Source: Nonomuraea endophytica (GTDB lineage: Bacteria > Actinomycetota > Actinomycetes > Streptosporangiales > Streptosporangiaceae). Taken from it: 64,000 bases of DNA. This document shows, piece after piece, positions 34,567 to 42,677 of the stretch. The notes beneath the pieces were generated by a model that searched no databases, was not told the DNA's origin, and saw only the letters and a program-made list of their open reading frames with translations. The position numbers and the translations under genes were made by a program. Position 1 is the first letter of the stretch. Each line of letters begins with the position of its first letter. The stretch is from the NCBI RefSeq assembly GCF_014203235.1, contig NZ_JACHIN010000023.1, forward strand, positions 69,491-133,490, written 5' to 3'.

Positions 34567-37281
34567 CTACCGACGCTGCCACACGGCGGCCCGGCCGCCT
34601 TCGCCGTCGCAGGCGCGTTGCCACAGCACGGGCCAGCCGCCCCTTCCCAGCCAGGCGGCGGGGGCGAGCAGGCCGTGGGCGGCGATCCGGTCCCAGAAGG
34701 CGTCGAGGTCGGCGCCGAGCTCCAGGGCGCCGGGGCGGGCGTGGTGCCAGGGGCCGTCCTCGTCGGCGAGGCTGGAGGCCGGGTATCCGGGGATCTCCAC
34801 GGCGGCCGGGCGCGCCACCGCCTCCAGGCCGTCGGACGGTCCCCAGGAGGTGACGGCCATGGTCAGCGCGCACAGCACGCCGGTGCCCGGACGGCGGGCC
34901 ATCGCGCGGGCCAGCCGAGTGTCGCCGGCGCCGGCCAGGTCGCCCAGCGCCCTGCGCAGCCGCACCGCCACCAGCTCGGCCGTCCTGGCCTGGGCGATCG
35001 CCTCGTGCCTGGCCAGCTTCCGCAGCGAACCCAGCATCGGCTCGTCCCTGACCAGCGGCGCCACCCGGGCGGCCAGCGCGGGCTCAAGACCGCCGATCGC
35101 GACGCTCATCGGCCGGACGCCGGTCAGCGCCCAGAGCCCGGCGGCGCCGAACGCGTCGAGCGCGCCGCCGCACGCCCGCTCCAGCTCATCCCGACCGGCC
35201 CGCCGCAGAGCCACGAGACCGGCCTCGGCGTCCTCGTGGGGCGCGCCCCGGACGAGCGCGGACAGCTCGGGCAGCGCGTCCGCGAGCGCCCGCTCGGCCA
35301 GGGCCGTCAGCGGCTCCCCGGCCTCGCGGAACAACCGTCCAGGCCGCCGGCCGGGCCCCTTGACCGGCCGGGGCGCGCGCTCCGGCAGCCGTACCGACGG
35401 CACCGGCAGCCGGCCCACCCACGCCTGTACCCGGCGCTCCAGCTCCGCCTCCGGGTCGGCGTTGAACCTGGCCCGGATCTCCCCCACACGCCACCCGTAC
35501 CGTTCGGGCTTGATCTCCAGGTTGGCCGTGATCTGTCCGTCGCCGTCGATGAGCGCGGCCAGCACGCTGCGTCCCTCCGACGCCTCCTCCAGGTAGTACG
35601 GCCCGGCGATGCAGTTGCCCATGTAGGCGGCCCACTCGGCGGGGGTCCGCGGGTCGCGTGCCCAGCGGACCGTGACCGTGGTGCCGGGCACCTGGGCGCC
35701 CTCCAGCCGGGCCAGTTCGCCGGGCAGCGGGAAGACGCCGGTCAGGGCCTCGGCGACAGCCGTACCCGCGAGAAGCCCGTCGACCAGCTCCGCCCAGGTA
35801 CGGCAGCGCGAGACCCGTCCGCCCAGCGACACGAGCTGCGCCGCGCCCGCCAGGGCCAGCGCGACCGACTCCAGCCGGGGCACCAGCGGCGCGGGCTCGG
35901 CGGGCTCGGGGTCCCAGTCGCGGTGGGGGACGATCGGCCCGTGCGCGATCTCGGCGGCGTCGTGGCCGTGCGCGGCGGCGAGGGCGTCGGCCAGATCGGC
36001 CAGCCAGAGCAGGTCGCCCACCACCTCGGTCCCGTCCTGCCGCGCGGACAGCGGCTCGGCGCCGCCGCACAGGACCGGCTGGGTCCAGGTGCGGGGCGAA
36101 CGGGCCTGGCTCAGGGGCACCGCCGCGCGCCAGGCGCTCAGGTCGCGGCCGGCCCACTGCCGCAGGTCCCCGTGGACGCGCTCGGGGATGTCGGCCAGCA
36201 GTTCCTCGACCCCTTCCAGCACCACGACGCCGTAGTCGCGGGCCCTGGGCAGCCGCTGGCGGGCCAGGTCGGCACGGTCCGGCCACCTGGCCAGGTCGCG
36301 GACGTAGGGGCCGGGGCGCGGCGGCAGCCCGGACAGCTTGCGCGGACCCTTCACCTTCGCGGCGGCGGCGTTGAGCTGCGCGGTCATGCTCGCCAGGGCC
36401 GCCTCGGTCCCGAGGTCGGCCACCGCCACCGAGGTACGTAGCAGGACGGTCGCGGCCATCGCGTCCTCGACCGCCGCCTGCAGCATGACCGACCAGTCGG
36501 TGGGGCCCGGCGTCCAGCGGGCGGCGTCGGCCAGCGACGGCGTCTCGCCGACGGTCATCCGGAGGCGGCGCAGCAGTTGCTCGTCGGCGTGGTGCCGGTA
36601 GAGCTCGCGCAGCTCGTCCTCACGGTCGACCTTCCCGTGCATCGCCAGCCTGGCCGCCCGCCGCGCGCCGGCCGCGTGGTGCGCGACGACCCGCTCCAAC
36701 AGGTCCATGAGCAGCGCCGGCCTGCGGGGGTGTGGCACGTCCGCGAAGATCTGCCCCAGATGTACGGCCAGCCGCGACGCCCGCTCCCGCCCGACGATCC
36801 CGTCGTTCCCGGAGCATGCGCTCAGCAGGGTTTGCAGTTGCTCGGGGCCCAGGATGTCGCTGGCCGCCGAGGCCAGGGTGAGCGCGTCCCAGCGGCTCTC
36901 GGCCAGGGCCGTGGCGGCCGCGGCGCCGACCGGCTTGGTGGCGGCGGGCCCGAACAGCGCCACCAGCACCCCCGCGCGCTCCCCGAGCAGGTGGGCCCGC
37001 TCGGGCCCGAGCACCCGCAGCGCGGCGAGGACGGCATCGCGCCGGTCACCGGCCGCCCCGGCCAGCCGGGCGGAACGGAACCCGTCGCCCAGGTCCACCC
37101 CGGCCCCTGCGGCGTCCTCGCCACCGGCGGCCACCAGCCGTCGCAGCTCCGCCAGTGCGGGAGCCGGGTCCAGCCCCTCGGGCCCCACGGCGACCGCCGC
37201 GCCCGGCCGTGGACGCGCGGGGTCCAGCACCCGGACCCGCAGGCCCGGGTGGGTCACCACGCCAAAGGCCAGCCGTGTCAT
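34567..37281 (-). CDS. Large protein with PcfJ-like region, unknown
   Basis: A 904-aa soluble protein without signal peptide. Most of it is Ala/Leu/Arg-rich helical sequence. A more conserved block at about residues 545-625 (EWAAYMGNCIAGPYYLEEAS, then a beta hairpin ITANLEIKPERYGWRVGEIR) resembles the PcfJ-like domain known from mobile elements and phages. The rest has no recognised domain. ATG 37281 is chosen for the GGAGGGAGG upstream; the frame extends to 37329. It is followed with no gap by an MFS gene. A link to the transporter is suggested only by their touching ends. Composition matches the host, so there is no sign of recent transfer. Confidence 0.8.
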   Translation of the reverse strand: MTRLAFGVVTHPGLRVRVLDPARPRPGAAVAVGPEGLDPAPALAELRRLVAAGGEDAAGAGVDLGDGFRSARLAGAAGDRRDAVLAALRVLGPERAHLLGERAGVLVALFGPAATKPVGAAAATALAESRWDALTLASAASDILGPEQLQTLLSACSGNDGIVGRERASRLAVHLGQIFADVPHPRRPALLMDLLERVVAHHAAGARRAARLAMHGKVDREDELRELYRHHADEQLLRRLRMTVGETPSLADAARWTPGPTDWSVMLQAAVEDAMAATVLLRTSVAVADLGTEAALASMTAQLNAAAAKVKGPRKLSGLPPRPGPYVRDLARWPDRADLARQRLPRARDYGVVVLEGVEELLADIPERVHGDLRQWAGRDLSAWRAAVPLSQARSPRTWTQPVLCGGAEPLSARQDGTEVVGDLLWLADLADALAAAHGHDAAEIAHGPIVPHRDWDPEPAEPAPLVPRLESVALALAGAAQLVSLGGRVSRCRTWAELVDGLLAGTAVAEALTGVFPLPGELARLEGAQVPGTTVTVRWARDPRTPAEWAAYMGNCIAGPYYLEEASEGRSVLAALIDGDGQITANLEIKPERYGWRVGEIRARFNADPEAELERRVQAWVGRLPVPSVRLPERAPRPVKGPGRRPGRLFREAGEPLTALAERALADALPELSALVRGAPHEDAEAGLVALRRAGRDELERACGGALDAFGAAGLWALTGVRPMSVAIGGLEPALAARVAPLVRDEPMLGSLRKLARHEAIAQARTAELVAVRLRRALGDLAGAGDTRLARAMARRPGTGVLCALTMAVTSWGPSDGLEAVARPAAVEIPGYPASSLADEDGPWHHARPGALELGADLDAFWDRIAAHGLLAPAAWLGRGGWPVLWQRACDGEGGRAAVWQRR

Positions 37282-37400
37282 GATCCTCCCTCCGCTTTCC
37301 ACGGTAAGGATCACGTATCCGAAATACACCTGCTTTTCGGGTGCTCAGATCGGCTGGGCAGAGACACGTCCGTGCGGAGAGGTGGCGTCTCTGCGCGTGA

Positions 37401-37844
37401 TCAGCTGAACCGGGCCTTGCCCCGCTTGTTCCAGCCGCCGTCGACGTCGATGTAGTCCTTGGCGTACCAGTTCGTGAACTGCTTGAGCGCACGGGCGGCG
37501 CTGCCGGCGTACTCGATCTTGTCGGGGTTCCAGAGGCCGAGCTTGTGGTAGCGGTAGAGCTCCGTCCCGGCCTGCTCCTCGGACTTGGGCGGGTGGGTGT
37601 CGCCGTTCCGCAGGTCGTTCCAGGCGCGGCCCTTGGCGGTCAGGGCGCCGTCGCGGCCGATGAGCTCGTGCTTGCAGTAGGTGCGGTGCTGCCGCTTGGC
37701 GACCTTGGAGTTGTCGGAGTACTCGACCCGGTTCGGGGCGAAGGCGCACTTCTCTTTGGCGGCGGAAGCCGTACCGGGGAAGAGGGTGAGGGCGCCGAGC
37801 GCACCGGCGGCGAGGGCGGCCGTGATGATCGTTCTGGTGTTCAT
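37401..37844 (-). CDS. Secreted basic protein, unknown
   Basis: A 147-aa exported protein. The signal peptide MNTRTIITAALAAGALGALT plus a short tail ends at TASA/AKEK (cut after residue 28). The mature part has two Cys (C33 and C57) and is rich in Lys, Arg, Tyr and Trp (KVAKRQHRTYCKHELIGRDG; NWYAKDYIDVDGGWNKRGKA). ATG 37844 is chosen by the signal peptide; no good ribosome binding site precedes it. The family is not recognised. It ends 119 bases before the PcfJ-like gene start, on the same strand. Confidence 0.78.
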   Translation of the reverse strand: MNTRTIITAALAAGALGALTLFPGTASAAKEKCAFAPNRVEYSDNSKVAKRQHRTYCKHELIGRDGALTAKGRAWNDLRNGDTHPPKSEEQAGTELYRYHKLGLWNPDKIEYAGSAARALKQFTNWYAKDYIDVDGGWNKRGKARFS

Positions 37845-38020
37845 GCAGATGAAGATGCCCGCCCAGTCCCAAGGCCGTTTCTCGGTCACCACCCGGTTGC
37901 GTAACGGAAGTCCAGGAGAAATGCGTTGAGAGTGGCACCGGGTGGCGGTTAGGTTGCAACTGCCTGCCAACCCGGCGGCAACCGGTCCGGGTGACCGTGG
38001 AAGCGAGAGGGGGGCGGACC

Positions 38021-38110
38021 ATGCGACGCGTCAGGAAGATCAAGCCATCGACCAAGAAACGCCCTGAGCTGGACCTGCGCACCCCGTCGGGGCGACGACT
38101 TCCTTACTGA
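38021..38110 (+). CDS. Very small ORF (29 aa), putative peptide
   Basis: ATG 38021 follows a purine block GAGAGGGGGG seven bases upstream, a strong ribosome binding site. The peptide is highly basic at its N-terminus (MRRVRKIKPSTKKRP) and ends ELDLRTPSGRRLPY. It shares D-L-R-x-x-S-G-R with the 56-aa ORF 79 bases downstream. No known family. It could be a peptide precursor, a leader peptide or chance; the shared motif and the ribosome binding site are the support. Confidence 0.4.
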   Translation: MRRVRKIKPSTKKRPELDLRTPSGRRLPY

Positions 38111-38140
38111 TTGTGGTCCTTACGACCAACTTACGGGTGG

Positions 38141-38166
38141 TTCTGTAGATAACATAGGTAACAGAA
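38141..38166. promoter_or_regulatory. Inverted repeat TTCTGT-N14-ACAGAA
   Basis: Six-base arms at 38141-38146 and 38161-38166 lie between the two small ORFs, in a stretch of unusually low GC. TAACAT (38150-38155) in its centre could be a -10 box for the second ORF. Confidence 0.4.
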
Positions 38167-38188
38167 ACATCACGCCGGGGGGCTGAGG

Positions 38189-38359
38189 ATGAAGAGGCTT
38201 ATGGTGGTGCCGCCGCGTATCGCCAGGCACAAGGTCCGTGACATCCGCTCGGGCGGCCGCCGCGGGCCCGTGGTCGCCGACCCCAAGGTCGTCGACCTTC
38301 GTGCCTACAGCGGCCGTAATGTGATCCTTTTCCCGGGCGGGCCGACGCCCGCCGCGTGA
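38189..38359 (+). CDS. Small basic protein (56 aa) with DLRxxSGR motif
   Basis: ATG 38189 is preceded by a G-rich block and GAGG directly at the start. The 56-aa product begins MKRLMVVPPRIARHKVRDIR, has an Arg/Gly patch SGGRRGP, then VVDLRAYSGRNVILFPGG and ends PTPAA. Codons have G/C third positions as in neighbouring genes, supporting coding. It shares DLRxxSGR with the 29-aa ORF upstream. It ends directly at the end of the PPOX flavoprotein gene (convergent, no gap). Function unknown. Confidence 0.6.
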   Translation: MKRLMVVPPRIARHKVRDIRSGGRRGPVVADPKVVDLRAYSGRNVILFPGGPTPAA

Positions 38360-39001
38360 TCACACCTTGTAGAGCTTGTCGGCGTATCCCTTGCTGTAGT
38401 ACGCCTCCAGCTGCTCGACGCTCTCGGTCACCGTCTGGACGTCCTTGACGATCCGGGCGTGCGAGGGCAGCTCGTCAGGGCTCCAGGACTCCGGCTTCCA
38501 CAGGGACGAGCGCATGAACGCCTTGGCGCAGTGGTGGAAGATCTGCTCGATCTCGACCACGAGCGCCAGGTGGGGCCGGTGGCCCTTGACGATCATCTCG
38601 TCGAAGAACGGCGCCTCGCGGACCAGGCGCGCCCTGCCGTTGATGCGCAGGGTCTCGTTCCTGCCGGGGATCATGTAGATCAGCCCGACGTGCGGGTTGC
38701 GCAGGATGTTGAGAAACCCGTCGGCGCGGCGGTTGCCCGGCCGGTCGGGAATGGCGATCGTGGAATCGTCGATCACATGGGTGAAGCCCGCCGGGTCTCC
38801 CTTCGGGGACACGTCGCAGGTGCCGTCGTCACTCGAGGTCGCGATCAGGCAGAACGGCGAGGCCGCCAGCCATGCCCGGTCGAGCTCGTGCAGTTTGGGC
38901 CGTTCCTTGGTCGCCGCCCTCGGCAGCACCTCGCCCAGCAGGTCGCGGAGTTCTTCAGCTGATTCGATCTCCATCCAGGTCATTGGCCCATTCTTGACCA
39001 T
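38360..39001 (-). CDS. FMN-dependent PPOX-type flavoprotein (MSMEG_1061-like)
   Basis: A 213-aa split-barrel flavin protein of the pyridoxamine-phosphate-oxidase superfamily. Characteristic segments are SPFCLIATSSDDGTCDVSPK (substrate and FMN region), then FTHVIDDSTIAIPDRPGNRR, and IGDTE-free ETLRINGRARLV. Length and the AKAFMRSSLWKPESW C-terminal motif match the MSMEG_1061-type group. Probable redox enzyme of unknown substrate. ATG 39001 or ATG 38983 may be the start. Confidence 0.85.
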   Translation of the reverse strand: MVKNGPMTWMEIESAEELRDLLGEVLPRAATKERPKLHELDRAWLAASPFCLIATSSDDGTCDVSPKGDPAGFTHVIDDSTIAIPDRPGNRRADGFLNILRNPHVGLIYMIPGRNETLRINGRARLVREAPFFDEMIVKGHRPHLALVVEIEQIFHHCAKAFMRSSLWKPESWSPDELPSHARIVKDVQTVTESVEQLEAYYSKGYADKLYKV

Positions 39002-39026
39002 CCGTGAACGCCGCCGGCAAGGGGGT

Positions 39027-40115
39027 CTACCATCGGCGGGCCCGCGCCATCACGTCCAGGAGGGCGTCGCGCTCGGCGGCGAAGGAATTCAGGTCCATGC
39101 GTTCGCGCTCGGCCCGCACGTGCAGCATGGTCAGTTCGGTGGCCGCCTGCTGGTAGTCGGACATCGCCCGGCCCAGCCCCGCCTTCTTCGCCCAGGCCCG
39201 CGCGTGTTTGCGCGCCTTCAGCGTGGTCAGCATGCCGAGGTCCTGCGGGCTGAGCAGGCCGGTGCCCTGGTAGCGGGGCAGCACGTCGCCCATCCTGGCC
39301 ACCAGTGCCCGCCGCTCGCGTACCGTGACCAGGATCAGCACGACGAGCACCGCCATGATCACGAGGTAGGCGAGGCCGAAGAAGGCCGGGGAGCCGGTGG
39401 TGGCGCTGCCGTTCCAGAGCATGTGCAGCGACACCGCGCCCAGGTAGCCCAGCGGGATCGCCCAGTAGCGGCGGCGCACCGCCGCGTACGCCACCCCGAT
39501 GCCGATCAGCGAGGTGTAGACCGGATGCCCGAGCGGCGAGATCACCCCGCGCAGCACGAACGTCGCCACCGCCCCGTCGATCCCGCCCTGCCCGAACGAG
39601 CCCAGGTAGTAGCCGACGTTCTCCACGGCGGCGAAGCCGAGCCCGGCCATCCCGGCATAGATGATGCCGTCGGTCAGCCCGTCGATCTCCCGCCGCCTGC
39701 GCAGCAGCGCCAGCAGGGCCGCGCCCTTCAGCGCCTCCTCGATCACCGGCGCGAGCACGACCGTGCCCACGTCGTTGGTGACGCCCGCGCTGTAGCCGAG
39801 CCCGGCGACGACCGCCTCACCCGCCATCGTGAGCGCGATCCCGAGCACGATCGCCACCCCCGCGCCCCACGCGAAGGCGAAGCCCAGGTAGAGCCGGGGC
39901 TCAGGCTCCAGCCGGTCCAGGCCGAGCACGGCGGACAGCAGGATCGGCAGCGGCGCCAGCGCGAGCAGCATCGACAGGCCCCAGCCGACGGGGCCGCCGC
40001 TGAGCAGCATGACGGTGAGCACGAGCGCGGCCAGCGCGCTGGATATCCCGAGGCCGAGCAGCAGCCGCAGGCTCGGCCGCGGCGCCAGGGCGGGGGGACG
40101 GAGGTCGACAGCCAT
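39027..40115 (-). CDS. PrsW family intramembrane metalloprotease
   Basis: A 362-aa membrane protein with about nine helices. PrsW motifs are present: EExxK at 126-130 (APVIEEALKGAALLALL), FxxxEN at 161-166 (FAAVENVGYY), and His residues in SPLGHPVYTSLIGIG (H197) and SLHMLWNGS (H231). Bacillus PrsW cuts the anti-sigma factor RsiW; the target here is unknown, and no anti-sigma gene is adjacent. The C-terminal 100 residues are a soluble helical cytosolic tail. It is transcribed 25 bases upstream of the PPOX gene, so the two may be one unit. Confidence 0.92.
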   Translation of the reverse strand: MAVDLRPPALAPRPSLRLLLGLGISSALAALVLTVMLLSGGPVGWGLSMLLALAPLPILLSAVLGLDRLEPEPRLYLGFAFAWGAGVAIVLGIALTMAGEAVVAGLGYSAGVTNDVGTVVLAPVIEEALKGAALLALLRRRREIDGLTDGIIYAGMAGLGFAAVENVGYYLGSFGQGGIDGAVATFVLRGVISPLGHPVYTSLIGIGVAYAAVRRRYWAIPLGYLGAVSLHMLWNGSATTGSPAFFGLAYLVIMAVLVVLILVTVRERRALVARMGDVLPRYQGTGLLSPQDLGMLTTLKARKHARAWAKKAGLGRAMSDYQQAATELTMLHVRAERERMDLNSFAAERDALLDVMARARRW

Positions 40116-40167
40116 GCCTCACTGTGCCCCCGTCCTGTCGACATCCGCTTAACAGCCGCTTGAATCT

Positions 40168-42615
40168 TTACTCGATCGCTTTGAGCACGGCGTCGGCGAT
40201 CGAGCGCGGGTCCACGCCGAAGTGCTCGCGCACCGCCTCGCGGGTGTCGGAAAGCCCGAATCCGTCGGTGCCCAGCGAGGTCCAGGGGCGCTCGATCCAC
40301 GGCGCGATCTGGTCGGGCACCGCCCGCATCCAGTCACTCACCGCGATCACCGGCCCGTCCGTCCCGGCGAGCGCCTGCTTCAGGTACGGCACGCCGTCCG
40401 TGGCCATCGCCTCCCTGCGCAGCTCACTCCAGGAGGTGACCGACCAGACGTCGACGCCCACGCCGTACTCCTCGTCGAGCGTCTTCTGGGCGGCCAGCGC
40501 CCAGTGCACGGCGGTCCCGCTGGCCAGGATGTGCGCCTGCCCGCCGCCGGAGGAGTATCTGTAGATGCCCTTGACGATGCCTTCCTCGACGCCCTCCGGC
40601 ATCGCGGGCTGGGGCAGCGGCTCGTTGTAGACGGTGAGGTAGTAGAAGACGTTCTCGGGGGCGGGGCCGTACATGCGGCGCAGTCCGTCGCGCACGATCA
40701 CGCCCACCTCGTAGGCGAAGGCCGGGTCGTAGGAGAGCGCGGCGGGGTTGGCCGAGGCCAGCAGGTGCGAGTGCCCGTCGGCGTGCTGGAGTCCCTCGCC
40801 GGTCATGGTGGTACGGCCCGCCGTGGCCCCGACCAGGAAACCCCGGCCGAGCTGGTCGGCCAGCGCCCACATCTGGTCGCCGGTCCGCTGCCAGCCGAAC
40901 ATCGAGTAGAAGATGTAGAACGGGATCATCGGCTCGCCGTGGGTGGCGTAGCTGGTGGCGGCGGCGGTGAGGGAGGCCATCGAACCGGCCTCGGTGATGC
41001 CCTCGATGAGGATCTGGCCCTGCTCCGACTCCTTGTAGGCGAGCAGGAGCTCCCGGTCGACGGAGTCGTAGCGCTGGCCGAGCGGCGAGTAGATCTTCGC
41101 GGTGGGGAAGAGCGACTCCATGCCGAACGTCCTGGCCTCGTCGGGCACGACGGGCACCCAGCGGCGGCCGGTCTCCGGCTCCTTCATCAGGTCCTTGACG
41201 AGGCGGACGAAGGCCATCGTGGTGGCCACCGGCTGTGTGGACCCCTTGGCCAGGGATTGGAAGGGCTTGTCGCCCGGTAGTTCCAGATTTTTCTGGACAT
41301 ATGTGCGCTTGGGGATGGGGCCGCCGAGGGCCTCGCGGCGCGCCAGCGCGTACCGGACCTCGGGCGAGTCGGGGCCCGGGTGGAGGAACGGCGGGAACTC
41401 GCCCTCCAGCGGCGGCACCGGCAGGCCCAGCCGCTCGCCCATCTCCCGGAACTCCGGCAGCGTGAGCTTCTTCATCTGGTGGTTGGCGTTGCGGGCCTCG
41501 ACCCCGGCGCCGAGCGTCCAGCCCTTGACCGTCTGCACCAGGATGACCGTCGGCGCGCCCTTGACGGACTTGGCCCGCTGGTAGGCGGCGTACACCTTGC
41601 GCGGCTCGTGCCCGGCCCGGGAGCCGCCGACGACGCGGCGCAGTTCCTCGTCGCTCGCGCTCGTGCTCAGCCCGTGGAACAGGTGCTCGCGAATGTAGGC
41701 GCCGTCGGAGGCGGCGAACGTCTGGAACTGGCCGTCGGGGATCTCCCCCAGCCGGGCGACCAGCTCGTCGTCGTGGAGCAGGCCGTCCCACTCCCGGCCC
41801 CACAGCGCCTTGACCACGTGCCAGCCGGCGCCGCGGAAGACGCTCTCCAGCTCCTGGACGATGCGGGTGTTGCTGCGTACCGGGCCGTCGAGGCGCTGCA
41901 GGTTGCAGTTGATCACGAAGGTGAGGTTGTCGAGCCCTTCGCGGGCGGCCAGGGTGAGCGCCGCCGTGGACTCGGGCTCGTCCATCTCGCCGTCGCCGAG
42001 GAAGGCCCAGACATGGCTGTTGCTGGTGTCCTTGATGCCGCGGTTATGGAGATAGCGGTTGAACCTGGCCTGGTAGACCGCGTTGAGCGGGCCCAGGCCC
42101 ATGGAGACGGTCGGGAACTGCCAGAAGTCCGGCAGGGCGCGCGGGTGCGGGTAGGAGGGCAGGCCGCCGAGGGTCTCGCGGCGGAAGGCGTCCAGCTGCT
42201 TTTCGCTCAGGCGGCCTTCGAGGAAGGCGCGGGCGTAGATGCCCGGGGAGGCGTGGCCCTGGAAGTAGACCTGGTCGTCGGCGCCGTTGAAGAAATGGTT
42301 GAAGCCGATCTCGTACAGCCAGGCCGCTGAGGCGTACGTGGCCATGTGGCCGCCCAGGCCCAGCTTGCTGCCCCTGCTGACCATGGCCGCGGCGTTCCAG
42401 CGGTCGTAGGCCGCGATGCGCTCCTCCAGCTCCAGGTCACCCGGGTAGGGCGGTTCCTCGGCCGTGGGCACGGTGTTCACGTAACGGGAGGACGTGGCCA
42501 GCCTCCGCAGCAGGTAGTCGGCCCGTTCGGGACCGGCGGCCCGCCTGACCGCGTCGAGCGACTCCAGCCACTCGGCGGTCTCCTGAGGATCCAGATCTTT
42601 CTCCATACCTACCAT
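40168..42615 (-). CDS. aceE: Pyruvate dehydrogenase E1, homodimeric type, short form
   Basis: An 815-aa thiamine-diphosphate enzyme that decarboxylates pyruvate and acetylates the E2 lipoyl domain. The TPP motif runs from GDGEMDEPES (207-216) to INCN (235-238). AceE blocks such as VQTVKGWTLGAGVEARNANH and GITEAGSMASLTAAATSYAT are intact. It is shorter than the usual 880-920 aa, mostly by a missing stretch between the first helices (near residue 40), so it may be a paralogue. No E2 or E3 genes are nearby. ATG 42615 or 42606 may be the start. It is divergent from a GntR regulator over a 28-bp dyad. Confidence 0.93.
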   Translation of the reverse strand: MVGMEKDLDPQETAEWLESLDAVRRAAGPERADYLLRRLATSSRYVNTVPTAEEPPYPGDLELEERIAAYDRWNAAAMVSRGSKLGLGGHMATYASAAWLYEIGFNHFFNGADDQVYFQGHASPGIYARAFLEGRLSEKQLDAFRRETLGGLPSYPHPRALPDFWQFPTVSMGLGPLNAVYQARFNRYLHNRGIKDTSNSHVWAFLGDGEMDEPESTAALTLAAREGLDNLTFVINCNLQRLDGPVRSNTRIVQELESVFRGAGWHVVKALWGREWDGLLHDDELVARLGEIPDGQFQTFAASDGAYIREHLFHGLSTSASDEELRRVVGGSRAGHEPRKVYAAYQRAKSVKGAPTVILVQTVKGWTLGAGVEARNANHQMKKLTLPEFREMGERLGLPVPPLEGEFPPFLHPGPDSPEVRYALARREALGGPIPKRTYVQKNLELPGDKPFQSLAKGSTQPVATTMAFVRLVKDLMKEPETGRRWVPVVPDEARTFGMESLFPTAKIYSPLGQRYDSVDRELLLAYKESEQGQILIEGITEAGSMASLTAAATSYATHGEPMIPFYIFYSMFGWQRTGDQMWALADQLGRGFLVGATAGRTTMTGEGLQHADGHSHLLASANPAALSYDPAFAYEVGVIVRDGLRRMYGPAPENVFYYLTVYNEPLPQPAMPEGVEEGIVKGIYRYSSGGGQAHILASGTAVHWALAAQKTLDEEYGVGVDVWSVTSWSELRREAMATDGVPYLKQALAGTDGPVIAVSDWMRAVPDQIAPWIERPWTSLGTDGFGLSDTREAVREHFGVDPRSIADAVLKAIE

Positions 42616-42617
42616 TA

Positions 42618-42645
42618 AACACCGGATGATCGATCATTGGGTGTT
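42618..42645. promoter_or_regulatory. 28-bp dyad operator between aceE and GntR gene
   Basis: A perfect core ATGATCGATCAT (42626-42637) is flanked, after two unpaired positions, by arms AACACC (42618-42623) and GGTGTT (42640-42645). Twelve of fourteen pairs match. It ends two bases from the aceE start codon and touches the -35 region of the regulator gene. A GntR-family dimer is the natural candidate to bind it, giving autoregulation and repression of aceE. Confidence 0.75.
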
Positions 42646-42672
42646 AGGGTGACTGGATTCGCGATTTAATCT
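42644..42672 (+). promoter_or_regulatory. Candidate leaderless promoter of the GntR gene
   Basis: TTAGGG (42644-42649), 17 bases, TAATCT (42667-42672), then five bases to GTG 42678. The -10 is good and the -35 poor. It overlaps the last bases of the 28-bp dyad. Confidence 0.4.
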
Positions 42673-42677
42673 TGAGT

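Noticed and set aside
34582..34873. N-terminal extension of the MFS frame inside the PcfJ-like gene
   Set aside because: Arg/Pro-rich shadow sequence; the first membrane helix begins directly after 34564.
33128..40115. Mobile element around the PcfJ-like gene
   Set aside because: No integrase, transposase, relaxase, attachment repeats or change in composition.
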